A DNA stretch of 64,000 bases from Ectopseudomonas mendocina. GTDB taxonomy: Bacteria > Pseudomonadota > Gammaproteobacteria > Pseudomonadales > Pseudomonadaceae. The stretch spans positions 220,584 through 284,583 of the forward strand of contig NZ_SCFY01000004.1 of NCBI RefSeq assembly GCF_007049795.1, given 5' to 3'. Below, piece after piece: positions 7,925 to 15,819 of the stretch (position 1 is the stretch's first letter; each line of letters opens with the position of its first letter). A model generated the notes under the pieces. It searched no databases, was not told the DNA's origin, and worked only from the letters and a program-made list of their open reading frames with translations. Made by a program: the position numbers and the translations under genes.

Positions 7925-8580
7925 GGCCACCCGTACCGCTGCAGCGCGCGCTCAGCGAATTACTCGGCGATGCCCGCCTGATGGCCGAAACACTACCCGG
8001 TACAGATATCGCCCTGTGGCTGATCGATGCCAGCAACATGGAGCGCGCCTTCAACCCTGAAGAAACCAGGCGCATCCTCGAAGAGCCGCCCTACTGGTGC
8101 TTCTGCTGGGCCAGCGGCCTGGTGCTGGCACGCTGGCTGGCCGAGCGCCCCGAATGGGTACGCGGCAAGCGCGTGCTGGATTTCGGCGCTGGCTCCGGCG
8201 TAGCGGCCATTGCCGCGGCCAAGGCGGGTGCGGCAGAAGTGGTGGCCTGCGACCTCGACCCACTGGCGCTGGCCGCCAGCCGCGCCAACGCCGCACTCAA
8301 CGGTGTGACGCTGAACTACTCGGACGATTTCTTCGCCGAAGCGGATCGCTACGACCTGATCCTGGTCGCCGACGTGCTCTACGATCGCGCCAATCTGCCG
8401 CTGCTCGACCACTTTCTCAGCCGCGGGCGTCAGGCCCTGGTGGCCGATTCACGGGTCAAGGATTTCCAGCATCCGCTGTACCAGCGCCTGGCACTGCTGG
8501 ACGGCTGCACCTGGCCAGACCTGGCCGAGCCCGCCGAATTCCGCGAGGTCAGCCTGTATCACGCCGTGCGCCCCTTGTAA
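7921..8580 (+). CDS. Class I SAM-dependent methyltransferase, ETF-beta lysine methyltransferase-like
   Basis: The 219-residue protein has a SAM-binding motif I '[13 protein letters not shown]' (about 85-97), an acidic motif II '[11 protein letters not shown]', and a post-motif '[12 protein letters not shown]'. The last one is typical of the METTL20/Nnt1-type protein lysine methyltransferases, often mis-annotated as ribosomal L11 methyltransferase. It is co-transcribed with the upstream lipoprotein (4-nt overlap). The substrate cannot be read from sequence; electron transfer flavoprotein beta is a reasonable guess. Confidence 0.78.
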   Translation: MRPPVPLQRALSELLGDARLMAETLPGTDIALWLIDASNMERAFNPEETRRILEEPPYWCFCWASGLVLARWLAERPEWVRGKRVLDFGAGSGVAAIAAAKAGAAEVVACDLDPLALAASRANAALNGVTLNYSDDFFAEADRYDLILVADVLYDRANLPLLDHFLSRGRQALVADSRVKDFQHPLYQRLALLDGCTWPDLAEPAEFREVSLYHAVRPL

Positions 8581-8634
8581 CCGTGCGGCAGTGCCCGCAT
8601 TAATAGACCATTGCCCTGTTTTTCGAGACCGACC

Positions 8635-9507
8635 ATGAGCGACTCCCCCTACATCTTCGACATCTCCGGCGCCGCCAACTTCGAGCAACTGGTGATAGAG
8701 AACTCCTTCAACAAGCCGGTGCTGGTGGACTTCTGGGCCGAGTGGTGCGCGCCGTGCAAGGCGCTGATGCCAATGCTGGCGAAGATCACCGAGGAATATG
8801 CCGGTGAGCTGCTGCTGGCCAAGGTCAACTGCGATATCGAGCAGGACATCGTCATGCGTTTCGGCATTCGCAGCCTGCCAACCGTGGTGCTGTTCAAGGA
8901 CGGCCAGCCGGTGGATGGTTTCGCCGGCGCCCAGCCGGAGGCGGCGATCCGCGAGATGCTCAAGCCTCACGTCGCCGAACCAGCTCCTGCCGCCGCCGAC
9001 CCGATGGAGGCCGCTCAGGCGCTGTTCGCCGAAGGCCGTTTTGCCGACACCGAAGCACTGCTCAAACAGGTGCTGACCGAAGACAACGAAAATGCTGCCG
9101 CGCTGATCCTCTACGCGCGCTGCCTGGCCGAGCGCGGCGAGTTGGGCGAAGCGGAAACCGTGCTCAACGCAGTCAAGGGTGACGAGCACAAGCAGGCGCT
9201 GGCCGGCGCCAAGGCGCAATTGACCTTCCTGCGTCAGGCCGCCGACCTGCCAGACGCCGCCACCCTGAAAAGCCGCCTGGCGCAGAACGCAGAGGATGAC
9301 GAGGCGCTGTATCAACTGGCCGTGCAGCAACTGGCGCGCCAGCAGTACGAAGCGGCGCTGGACGGCCTGCTCAAGCTGTTCGTGCGTAACCGCAGCTACA
9401 GCGAAGGCCTGCCGCACAAGACCCTGCTGCAAGTGTTCGACCTGCTCGGCGGCGATCACCCGCTGGTCACCACTTACCGCCGCAAGCTGTATCAGGCGAT
9501 CTACTGA
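8635..9507 (+). CDS. cnoX: Thioredoxin-TPR chaperedoxin, CnoX/YbbN family
   Basis: The protein has 290 residues. Residues 1-110 are a thioredoxin fold with active site W37-C-A-P-C41-K and the cis-Pro segment 'RSLPTVVLF'. Residues 125-290 form TPR-like repeats ('AAQALFAEGRFADTEALLKQ', 'AALILYARCLAERGELGEAE'). This architecture matches CnoX/YbbN, which protects substrates of GroEL or DnaK from oxidation. Unlike E. coli YbbN, where the first Cys is replaced (from memory), both active-site Cys are present here, so disulfide reductase activity is plausible. It begins at 8635, eight codons inside the longest frame, in line with homologues. Confidence 0.85.
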   Translation: MSDSPYIFDISGAANFEQLVIENSFNKPVLVDFWAEWCAPCKALMPMLAKITEEYAGELLLAKVNCDIEQDIVMRFGIRSLPTVVLFKDGQPVDGFAGAQPEAAIREMLKPHVAEPAPAAADPMEAAQALFAEGRFADTEALLKQVLTEDNENAAALILYARCLAERGELGEAETVLNAVKGDEHKQALAGAKAQLTFLRQAADLPDAATLKSRLAQNAEDDEALYQLAVQQLARQQYEAALDGLLKLFVRNRSYSEGLPHKTLLQVFDLLGGDHPLVTTYRRKLYQAIY

Positions 9508-9527
9508 TCCCAGCGTTGAATCTCGCT

Positions 9528-9742
9528 CGCCGCGGGGCGCGCCTTGCGCACCGGGTACTCGCCAGATCAAGCAGGTGAGCTCGGTGCGCGCGGCGCACCC
9601 TAAGGCAACACAGATAAGGCTCCGGCCTGACACGGATGGCCTTTGTAGGGTGTCGCGGGGCCGCCTAGGCCGTGCGCACCTCCGATGAAACCGCTCATGT
9701 TTCGCTGCTCACAGCAGGGCTGTCCCACGACACCCTGAGCGA
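9528..9742. repeat. Intergenic REP-like inverted repeats
   Basis: This 235-nt gap carries no plausible gene. It contains an inverted pair GGGGCGCGCCTTGCGCACC (about 9537-9552) and TCGGTGCGCGCGGCGCACCC (9581-9600). It also holds a second pair with ends TAGGGTGTCG (near 9647) and CGACACCCT (9728-9736). The GGTGCGCGCGGCGCA unit recurs at 13563-13605. These look like REP/BIME-type elements between convergent genes. Confidence 0.65.
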
Positions 9743-10084
9743 CTACTCCTGCCAGTGATAGATCGGCGCATCCGCGCCGGTTTCCATGCGGATCTGCTCG
9801 CAATGACGCAGACGCACCAGCAAACGCTTGCCAGCGACCTCGCCACCTGCCAGCGCGACTAGCTGCGTCATCAGTTTCGGTCCTTCCACTTGCCCTGCAT
9901 CGCGCACCAGCTGCAGCGCGGTCTGCCACAGCGCATCACCCGCGTCAGCTGTGGCAGTCGCTGCCGCTACGCTGGGTGTCGGCGTAACGGCCACGTGCTG
10001 TGCCAGTTGAGCCCAGTCCTCAGCATCCAGCTCCACCGTCAGATCCACCGGCCAGTCGCCAATGCGCCCACGTATTCGCACCAT
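9743..10084 (-). CDS. Conserved hypothetical protein (PA4062-like)
   Basis: This is a 113-residue soluble, acidic protein starting MVRIRGRIGDWPVDLTVEL, with no signal peptide and no motif I recognise. GGAGG lies 6 nt before the ATG at 10084, which decides this start over the longer frame to 10111. It is divergent from the Zur-type operon and shares a 113-nt intergenic region with it. The position matches an uncharacterised P. aeruginosa gene beside the same operon. Confidence 0.7.
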   Translation of the reverse strand: MVRIRGRIGDWPVDLTVELDAEDWAQLAQHVAVTPTPSVAAATATADAGDALWQTALQLVRDAGQVEGPKLMTQLVALAGGEVAGKRLLVRLRHCEQIRMETGADAPIYHWQE

Positions 10085-10152
10085 GTTCAGCCTCCAGTCA
10101 GGATCTTGCATGCTCCCATGACAGCGTCAGGCTGGCCAGTTCGCCACGAAAG

Positions 10153-10169
10153 TTGTTATAACGTAACAA
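10153..10169. promoter_or_regulatory. Zur-box-like palindrome
   Basis: TTGTTATAACGTAACAA is an inverted repeat, TTGTTA-N5-TAACAA. It matches the general pattern of gammaproteobacterial Zur operators (GTTATA-like half-sites). It lies 29 nt before the ATG of a His-rich periplasmic protein, in the right place to block its promoter. From memory, the equivalent P. aeruginosa operon (PA4063-PA4066) is induced by zinc limitation. Confidence 0.75.
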
Positions 10170-10197
10170 TTAACTCGCACCCAAGCTGGAGACACCC

Positions 10198-10791
10198 ATG
10201 CGCCACCTGCTGCTCGCCCTGCCCTTCGCCCTGCTGCCCCTGGTCGCCGCCCAGGCCCATGAACACGGCCATGATCACGACCACGAACATTCCCACGACA
10301 GCCTGGGTGCCCACGAACACGGCGTCGCCAGCCTCAACGCAGCGCTGGACGGCAACCTGCTGGAGCTGCAACTCGAAAGCCCGGCAATGAACCTGGTGGG
10401 CTTCGAGCATGCCGCCAAGAGCGATGCCGACAAGGCCAAGGTCGCCGCCGCCAAGCGGGAACTGGAGCAGCCCATCAGCCTGTTCGCCCTGAACAGCAGC
10501 GATTGCAAGGCCACCCAGGTCGAACTGGAAAGCCCACTGTTCGGCGACGCTGACCACGATCACGATCACGATCACGATCACGATCACGATCACGATCATG
10601 AAGGCGAGCACAGCGACATCCATGCGCACTATCGCTTCGAATGCGCCAAGGCCAACGAATTGAAACAGTTGGATCTCGCCGAACTGTTCAAACGCTTCCC
10701 CGCCACCGAGAAGATTCAGGTACAACTGATCGGCCCGAATGGTCAGCAGGGCGTGGAACTGACGCCGGCACAGCCACGCTTGAGCTTCTGA
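10198..10791 (+). CDS. His-rich periplasmic zinc-binding protein, DUF2796
   Basis: The 197-residue secreted protein has a signal peptide (residues 1-20, ending AAQA). It has two His/Asp-rich stretches: 'HEHGHDHDHEHSHD' right after the signal and a tandem His-Asp run near residues 119-134. The rest matches DUF2796 ('AHEHGVASLNAALDGNLLELQLESPAMNLVGFEH'). Such proteins are thought to bind zinc in the periplasm. GGAG lies 7 nt before the ATG, and a Zur-like palindrome precedes it. It heads an operon with an ABC ATPase and permease. Confidence 0.88.
   Translation: MRHLLLALPFALLPLVAAQAHEHGHDHDHEHSHDSLGAHEHGVASLNAALDGNLLELQLESPAMNLVGFEHAAKSDADKAKVAAAKRELEQPISLFALNSSDCKATQVELESPLFGDADHDHDHDHDHDHDHDHEGEHSDIHAHYRFECAKANELKQLDLAELFKRFPATEKIQVQLIGPNGQQGVELTPAQPRLSF
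10555..10596 (+). repeat. Tandem hexanucleotide CACGAT x7
   Basis: Seven exact in-frame copies of CACGAT encode a run of His-Asp pairs. Because each unit is two codons, slippage would change the number of metal ligands without shifting frame. Confidence 0.9.
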
Positions 10792-10805
10792 CCTGCCACG
10801 TCTCA

Positions 10806-10837
10806 TTGCCGGAGTGAGCGCCCCTCGCTCCGGCAAT
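10806..10837. other. Perfect hairpin between the DUF2796 gene and the ABC ATPase gene
   Basis: ATTGCCGGAG and CTCCGGCAAT form a 10-bp perfect stem over a loop of about 12 nt. No T-run follows on the plus strand, so it is not a typical terminator. It may stabilise the upstream mRNA or attenuate expression of the ABC genes. Confidence 0.5.
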
Positions 10838-10866
10838 AAATGCCTTCTCCCGACACGCAGCAGACA

Positions 10867-11574
10867 ATGACCGAACCTCTGATCGAACTCGCCAATCTCG
10901 GCTTCGCCTGGCCCGGCCAGGCGCAGCTGCTGGATATCCCCGTCTTCACCCTGGCACGCGGTGAAACCCTGTTTCTCAAAGGCCCAAGTGGCAGCGGCAA
11001 AACCACCTTGCTCGGCCTGCTCGGCGGCGTACAACGTGCGCAAAGCGGCCATATCCGCCTGCTCGGCCAGGACCTCGGCCAACTCTCCGCCGGTGCCCGC
11101 GACCGTTTTCGCGTCGACCACACTGGCTACATCTTCCAGCAGTTCAACCTGCTGCCATTTCTTTCCGTGCGCGAGAACGTCGAGCTGCCCTGCCGCTTCT
11201 CGCGCCTGCGTGCCGAACGCGCACGCCAGCGCCACGGCAGCATCGATGCCGCCGCAGCGGCGCTGCTCGACCATCTCGGCCTGCGCGCCGACCTGCTCGG
11301 CCGTCGCGCCGATGAACTGTCCATCGGCCAGCAACAGCGGGTCGCCGCCGCGCGCGCACTGATCGGCCAGCCAGAGCTGGTGATCGCCGACGAGCCGACC
11401 TCGGCGCTGGACTTCGACGCCCGCGAGGCCTTCCTGCAGTTGCTCTTCGCCGAATGTCGCGCTGCCGGCGCCAGCCTGCTGTTCGTCAGCCACGATCAGA
11501 GCCTGGCTTCGCTGTTCGACCGCAACCTTTCACTGGCCGAACTCAACCGCGCCACGCGCCCACAGGAGGCCTGA
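10867..11574 (+). CDS. ABC transporter ATP-binding protein, MacB/LolD-like
   Basis: The 235-residue ATPase has Walker A 'GPSGSGKTT' (39-47), a Q-loop 'IFQQFNLLPF', a signature 'LSIGQ' (151-155, the usual Gly third residue replaced by Ile), Walker B 'LVIADEP' (171-177) and the H-loop His near 209 ('FVSHD'). It pairs with the FtsX-type permease that begins 2 nt after its stop. I prefer the ATG at 10867 (MTEPLIEL); an in-frame ATG at 10840 is possible and neither has a clear Shine-Dalgarno sequence. In P. aeruginosa the equivalent unit is zinc-responsive. Confidence 0.88.
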   Translation: MTEPLIELANLGFAWPGQAQLLDIPVFTLARGETLFLKGPSGSGKTTLLGLLGGVQRAQSGHIRLLGQDLGQLSAGARDRFRVDHTGYIFQQFNLLPFLSVRENVELPCRFSRLRAERARQRHGSIDAAAAALLDHLGLRADLLGRRADELSIGQQQRVAAARALIGQPELVIADEPTSALDFDAREAFLQLLFAECRAAGASLLFVSHDQSLASLFDRNLSLAELNRATRPQEA

Positions 11575-11575
11575 G

Positions 11576-12841
11576 ATGCACCTGATCCGCATCGCCCTGG
11601 CCAGCCTGGCCAACCGCCGCTTCACCGCCTTGCTCACGGTATTCGCCATCGCCCTTTCGGTGTGCCTGCTGCTGGCCGTGGAGCGTGTACGTACTGAAGC
11701 CCGCGCCAGCTTCGCCAACACCATCAGTGGCACCGACCTGATCGTCGGCGCCCGCTCCGGCAGCGTGAACCTGCTGCTGTACTCGGTGTTCCGCATCGGC
11801 AACGCCACCAACAACATCCGTTGGGACAGTTTCGAGCACTTCGCCAACCACCGTCAGGTGAAGTGGGCCATCCCCACTTCCCTCGGTGACTCGCACCGTG
11901 GCTATCGGGTAATGGGCACCAGCACCGCCTATTTCGAGCACTACCGCTACGCCCGTAGCCAGGCGCTGAAGTTGGCCCAGGGTCGCGAGTTTGCCGATGA
12001 CCCGTTCGAGGTAGTACTCGGCGCGGAGGTCGCCCAGGCACTGGGCTACGGTCTCGGCGAGAACATCGTCCTGGCACACGGCGTCGCCACCATCAGCCTG
12101 GTCAAGCACGACGATAAGCCGTTCACCGTGGTCGGCATCCTCGAACGCACCGGCACACCGGTCGACCGCACGCTGCACATTTCCCTGGCTGGAATGGAGG
12201 CGCTGCACATCGACTGGCAGAACGGCATGCCGGCACGCGGCGCAGCGCAGATCAGTGCAGATCAGGCTCGCGCCATGGACCTGCAACCGAAGCAGATCAC
12301 CGCCTTCATGTTGGGCCTCAACAGCAAGATCGCCACCTTCAGCCTGCAGCGCGAGATCAACGAGTTCCGTGGCGAGCCGTTGCTGGCCATCCTGCCCGGC
12401 GTCGCTCTGCAGGAGCTGTGGAGCCTGATGGGTACGGCCGAAAAAGCACTGTTCGTGGTCTCGCTGTTCGTCGTGCTGACCGGTCTGATCGGCATGCTTA
12501 CGGCGATTCTCACCAGCCTCAACGAGCGCCGCCGGGAGATGGCCATTCTGCGTTCGGTAGGCGCCCGCCCCTGGCATATCGCCAGTCTGCTGGTGCTTGA
12601 GGCCTTCACTCTGGCGCTTGCCGGCGTGGCCTTCGGTGTCGCGCTGCTCTATCTGGGTATCGCCGGCAGCCAGGGCTTCGTCCAGGCCAATTACGGTCTG
12701 TATCTGGCACTCAATGCGCCGTCGAGTTACGAATGGAAACTACTTGGTGGCATTCTCGCCGCAGCCGTGGCGATGGGCAGCGTGCCGGCCTGGCGGGCCT
12801 ATCGGCAGTCGTTGGCCGATGGGTTGTCGATAAGGCTCTAA
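11576..12841 (+). CDS. FtsX-like ABC transporter permease
   Basis: This 421-residue inner-membrane protein has MacB topology. There is one N-terminal helix (about 17-40), then a periplasmic domain of about 230 residues. Three C-terminal helices lie around 283-310, 330-355 and 385-405. The FtsX domain shows 'LNERRREMAILRSVGARPWHI'. MacB-type pumps act on periplasmic or outer-membrane substrates rather than importing solutes. With the zinc-type regulation and the His-rich partner, the cassette may handle zinc-binding proteins or ligands at the envelope, but the substrate is unknown. Confidence 0.88.
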   Translation: MHLIRIALASLANRRFTALLTVFAIALSVCLLLAVERVRTEARASFANTISGTDLIVGARSGSVNLLLYSVFRIGNATNNIRWDSFEHFANHRQVKWAIPTSLGDSHRGYRVMGTSTAYFEHYRYARSQALKLAQGREFADDPFEVVLGAEVAQALGYGLGENIVLAHGVATISLVKHDDKPFTVVGILERTGTPVDRTLHISLAGMEALHIDWQNGMPARGAAQISADQARAMDLQPKQITAFMLGLNSKIATFSLQREINEFRGEPLLAILPGVALQELWSLMGTAEKALFVVSLFVVLTGLIGMLTAILTSLNERRREMAILRSVGARPWHIASLLVLEAFTLALAGVAFGVALLYLGIAGSQGFVQANYGLYLALNAPSSYEWKLLGGILAAAVAMGSVPAWRAYRQSLADGLSIRL

Positions 12842-12899
12842 GGAAAAGTTGAGAGCGCCTGTCGTACACTGCACAGGCGTTCTCACTACGAGGTTCCTC

Positions 12900-13421
12900 A
12901 TGTCCCGCCCCCTGCTCGCCACCCTGCTGCTGAGCCTGGCACTACCGCTGGCCGCCGCTGATGTGCGCGAACTCACCTGGTCCGATCTGATTCCGCCGGA
13001 TGCTCCGCCGCAGGTCATCAACCCAGCGCCGATCCACGACCTCTCGCAATTGGCCGACGCCCTGGCCGAATCTGGCCCGGCCGCGATGCAACAATCGCCG
13101 GCCGCCCCGGTGGTCAAGGAACTCAATGGCCAGCAGGTGAAACTACCCGGTTATATCGTGCCGCTGGACGTGACTGATGAAGGCCGGGTGGTGGAGTTTT
13201 TACTGGTGCCCTACTTCGGCGCCTGCATTCACGTACCACCACCGCCCTCGAACCAGATCGTCCACGTCACCAGCGAGCTCGGCGTATTGCTCGACGCGTT
13301 GTACCAACCGTTCTGGGTGGAAGGCCCGCTGAAAACCGAACACGTCAGCAGCGAGCTGGCCGAAGTTGGTTATCAGATGGAAGCGGACAAGATCTACGCC
13401 TACGAATTGCCGGATAACTGA
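12900..13421 (+). CDS. DUF3299 secreted protein
   Basis: The 173-residue protein has a signal peptide (residues 1-21, MSRPLLATLLLSLALPLAAA). The DUF3299 region contains 'VKLPGYIVPLDV', 'EFLLVPYFGACIHVPPPPSNQIVHV' with Cys and His, and 'FWVEGPLKTEHVSSELAEVGYQM'. It is the fourth gene in the zinc-type cassette but is separated from the permease by 58 nt, so it may have its own start. The conserved Cys/His cluster could bind a metal; that is inference. Confidence 0.82.
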   Translation: MSRPLLATLLLSLALPLAAADVRELTWSDLIPPDAPPQVINPAPIHDLSQLADALAESGPAAMQQSPAAPVVKELNGQQVKLPGYIVPLDVTDEGRVVEFLLVPYFGACIHVPPPPSNQIVHVTSELGVLLDALYQPFWVEGPLKTEHVSSELAEVGYQMEADKIYAYELPDN

Positions 13422-13448
13422 CCCTGCCGGGCATTCGTAGGTGTGACT

Positions 13449-13513
13449 GTAGGAGCGGCTTCAGCCGCGAAAAGATTCGCGGATAAATCGGAACGCCGCC
13501 CGCCGCTCCTACA
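13449..13513. repeat. REP/BIME element
   Basis: The segment begins TGTAGGAGCGGCTTCAGCCG and ends with the inverse CCGCTCCTACA. This is the common Pseudomonas REP sequence with a facing partial copy, so the ends are palindromic. Confidence 0.85.
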
Positions 13514-13528
13514 AATACGCCACCCAAG

Positions 13529-13558
13529 AAAAAGCCAGACCCAGGGGCCTGGCTTTTT
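13529..13558. terminator. Bidirectional rho-independent terminator
   Basis: AAAAAGCCAG and CTGGCTTTTT form a stem whose A- and T-tracts serve both strands. It lies between the convergent DUF3299 and TPR genes and can end both transcripts. Confidence 0.9.
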
Positions 13559-13562
13559 ACTT

Positions 13563-13605
13563 GGTGCGCGCGGCGCATCCTACCGTAGGGTGCGCCGTGC
13601 GCACC
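13563..13605. repeat. Long near-perfect palindrome (REP-like)
   Basis: GGTGCGCGCGGCGCATCCTA and TAGGGTGCGCCGTGCGCACC are almost exact reverse complements around a central CCG. The unit recurs at 9581-9600, and TACGTAGGGTGCT at the window end may start another copy. It lies immediately downstream of the TPR gene. Confidence 0.85.
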
Positions 13606-13614
13606 GAGAACGAC

Positions 13615-14712
13615 TCAACTGCGACTGGCGACCCGGTTCTCCCGCTCGAAGCGCAGCTCGCTTTCCGCCCATTGCCGCCAGGAGCGCACCTTGGCTCGCT
13701 CGGCACCACCACGCTCGGCACGCGCCAGTGCATCCAGGCCGGCCTGCCAGCGCGCTTGTTCCAGCTCCAGTTGCGCGACATAAAGCCAATGCTTGCCATT
13801 GCCACTACGCTCGGCCAACGGGCGCAGCACGCGTACCGCAGCAGAACGATCACGCGCCTGCCACCAGAACACCCCCAGGCGCTCCTGGCGCGCGGCGGTG
13901 TTGGCCAGCAGACCACTGTCGAGCATCCCGGCCAGCAGCTTGGCCCCCTGCCAGGGCTGGTCGGCAGCGCCCGCTAGCAGCACCAGGTTGTCCAGCTCGG
14001 ACTCGCTGAAACGCAGGCCCTTGCTATGCGCCGCACGCAGGGTCGCCAGCGCCTTGTCATTGCTACCGGCCATCTGCTGCAGGCCAGCCAGCTGACGCCA
14101 GCCCTTGGCTTCGTTCGGCTGGCGCGACAGCAACTGGCGCTGCCAGCGCTCGGCATGGGCATAACGTTTCAGGTCGGCATTGGCACCCACCAGAAACTGC
14201 AGCCAGATATCGGCGGCGTTGGGATTGGCCTGCACGTATCGCTCGGCCAGCGGCAACGCCTTGGCCGGCTGGTTCATGCCCTGATAAGCCTGCACCAGCA
14301 TTTGCAGCACCTCCTCGGAGGCATTGCCCTGATTCGGTGCCAGCAACTCGACAACCTTGGCGTAGCGGCGCTCGCCCAGGTTGAGCTTGGCCAGATTGAG
14401 ACGCTCGCCAGCCAGCATTTCATCGTCAAGCTTGCCGCTACGCACAGCCTTGTCCAGCCAGTCGATGGCCTGAGCATTGTTGCCGGCCGACCAGGCCACA
14501 TAGGCCTTGCTACGCCAGACCAGTGCCTCTTCGAGGCTGCCGCTCTTGGCCTGGACGCCGTCGAGTGCGCGCTGTGCGGCGGCGTAGTCGCCTTTCTGCT
14601 GCGCAACCTGCGCCGTATTCAGGGCCTTGAACACAGCCGGATCGACGGTCTGCTGAGCCATGCCAGGCACGGCCGCAGCACTGAGCATCACGAGCAACAA
14701 CCAACGATACAT
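13615..14712 (-). CDS. TPR protein of the TonB/TtpC-type energy transduction cluster
   Basis: The 365-residue protein has a signal peptide (1-19, ending AMA-like 'PGMAQQ') and a chain of tetratricopeptide-like repeats ('QKGDYAAAQRALDGVQAKSG', 'WSAGNNAQAIDWLDKAV', 'NQPAKALPLAERYVQANP'). It is periplasmic by prediction. It is the last gene of the DUF3450-TtpC-ExbB-ExbD-TonB cluster, 2 nt after tonB, as in the TonB2 systems of Vibrio and Shewanella. Its exact role is unknown; a scaffold for the complex is likely. Confidence 0.85.
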   Translation of the reverse strand: MYRWLLLVMLSAAAVPGMAQQTVDPAVFKALNTAQVAQQKGDYAAAQRALDGVQAKSGSLEEALVWRSKAYVAWSAGNNAQAIDWLDKAVRSGKLDDEMLAGERLNLAKLNLGERRYAKVVELLAPNQGNASEEVLQMLVQAYQGMNQPAKALPLAERYVQANPNAADIWLQFLVGANADLKRYAHAERWQRQLLSRQPNEAKGWRQLAGLQQMAGSNDKALATLRAAHSKGLRFSESELDNLVLLAGAADQPWQGAKLLAGMLDSGLLANTAARQERLGVFWWQARDRSAAVRVLRPLAERSGNGKHWLYVAQLELEQARWQAGLDALARAERGGAERAKVRSWRQWAESELRFERENRVASRS

Positions 14713-14714
14713 GG

Positions 14715-15398
14715 TCAGCTCCTTTCCAGACGGAAGTAGAGGGTTTTTACCGCCTCGCGGTCTACAGCCAGACCACCCTCGGTACGTGGCGCGAAGCGCC
14801 AGCGAGAGGCGGCACGGCGCGCTTCGCGCTCGAACACGTTACGCGGATTGGCCTCCAGCACACGGATGTTTTCCACGTTGCCGGAACGATTGATGGTGAA
14901 CGCCAGTTTGACGAAGCCTTCAATGCCACGCTGCAGGGCGTATCGCGGGTAATCCGGGCGCACGTCATTGAGCGGCATGACTTCGCTCTCCATCCCGCCC
15001 ATCTGCCCACCGGCCTCGGCTGCCTCACTCGGCGGCGTCGGTGCCGGAGCACCCGGTGCAAGACCGGACAAGCTCGGTGCCGGCGCGCTGTTGACGGCAA
15101 TACCACTGGCCAGGCTGGGCAGTTGGATGTCCAGCGCCGGCAGGTTGGCATTCGGCGTGGCCGTTTGCGGCGTCGGTGGCGTGGGTGGCTGCGGCGTCTG
15201 CGGTTGCGGCGGCTGCGGTGCCTGCTGACGGGTACGGCTGGCGGTCTCGCTGGCGTTACCGTCCATGCGCACGAAATTGGCCACGCTGACCGGGTCCTGA
15301 CTCACCTTGGCGCTCGGTGGCGCGACCATGTACAACATCAGGGCGAACAGCCCCAAGGCCATCAGGCAGGCGCCGAGAAAAGACAGCGGCAGGCGCAT
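14715..15398 (-). CDS. tonB: TonB family energy transducer
   Basis: The 227-residue protein has one N-terminal membrane helix (about 6-28). A Pro-rich periplasmic spacer (about 58-125) contains 'QPPQPQTPQPPTPPTP'. The C-terminal TonB domain is marked by 'RPDYPRYALQRGIEGFVKL', 'VLEANPRNVFEREARRAASR' and 'WRFAP'. It transmits proton-motive force from ExbB/ExbD/TtpC to outer-membrane receptors. Its start overlaps the exbD stop by 1 nt (TGATG). Confidence 0.92.
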   Translation of the reverse strand: MRLPLSFLGACLMALGLFALMLYMVAPPSAKVSQDPVSVANFVRMDGNASETASRTRQQAPQPPQPQTPQPPTPPTPQTATPNANLPALDIQLPSLASGIAVNSAPAPSLSGLAPGAPAPTPPSEAAEAGGQMGGMESEVMPLNDVRPDYPRYALQRGIEGFVKLAFTINRSGNVENIRVLEANPRNVFEREARRAASRWRFAPRTEGGLAVDREAVKTLYFRLERS

Positions 15399-15808
15399 CA
15401 GTTGACTCCGCTACCAGCGGCCAGAGCGACATCCTGCACACCGGCCAGACGCGCCTGATCCATCACCTGGACGACCAGGCCGGTACGCGCATCCTGATCG
15501 GCCTGCACCACCACGGCGCCATCCGGCTGATCGACGCGCATACGCTCGACATGCGCCCGCACGCTGCGGATGTCGACCGGCTGCTTGTCCATCCAGATCT
15601 GCCCGTCGGCGGTGACGGCGATAAGGATATTGCCCTTGTCCTGCGGGCTGGCGGTTTCCGCCTGCGGGCGCTGCACTTCGACGCCAGACTCACGAATGAA
15701 GGAGCTGGTGACGATGAAGAAGATCAGCATGATGAAGACCACGTCGAGCATCGGCGTGAGGTCGATGCCGGTGTCTTCGTCCTGCTGGTGGTGACGACGC
15801 ATTCTCAT
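15398..15808 (-). CDS. exbD: Biopolymer transporter ExbD
   Basis: ExbD is a proton-channel partner of ExbB. The 136-residue protein has one membrane helix with the essential Asp in 'IDLTPMLDVVFIMLIFFIVT' and a periplasmic C-terminal domain. The frame runs on to 15949, but MRMRRHHQQDEDTG at 15808 gives the family-typical N-terminus. It sits 11 nt after exbB. Confidence 0.92.
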   Translation of the reverse strand: MRMRRHHQQDEDTGIDLTPMLDVVFIMLIFFIVTSSFIRESGVEVQRPQAETASPQDKGNILIAVTADGQIWMDKQPVDIRSVRAHVERMRVDQPDGAVVVQADQDARTGLVVQVMDQARLAGVQDVALAAGSGVN

Positions 15809-15819
15809 GTTGGGCGATC

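Noticed and set aside
10555..10596. Tandem repeat as a CRISPR array
   Set aside because: The units are six bases, contiguous and in frame in a coding gene; no spacers.
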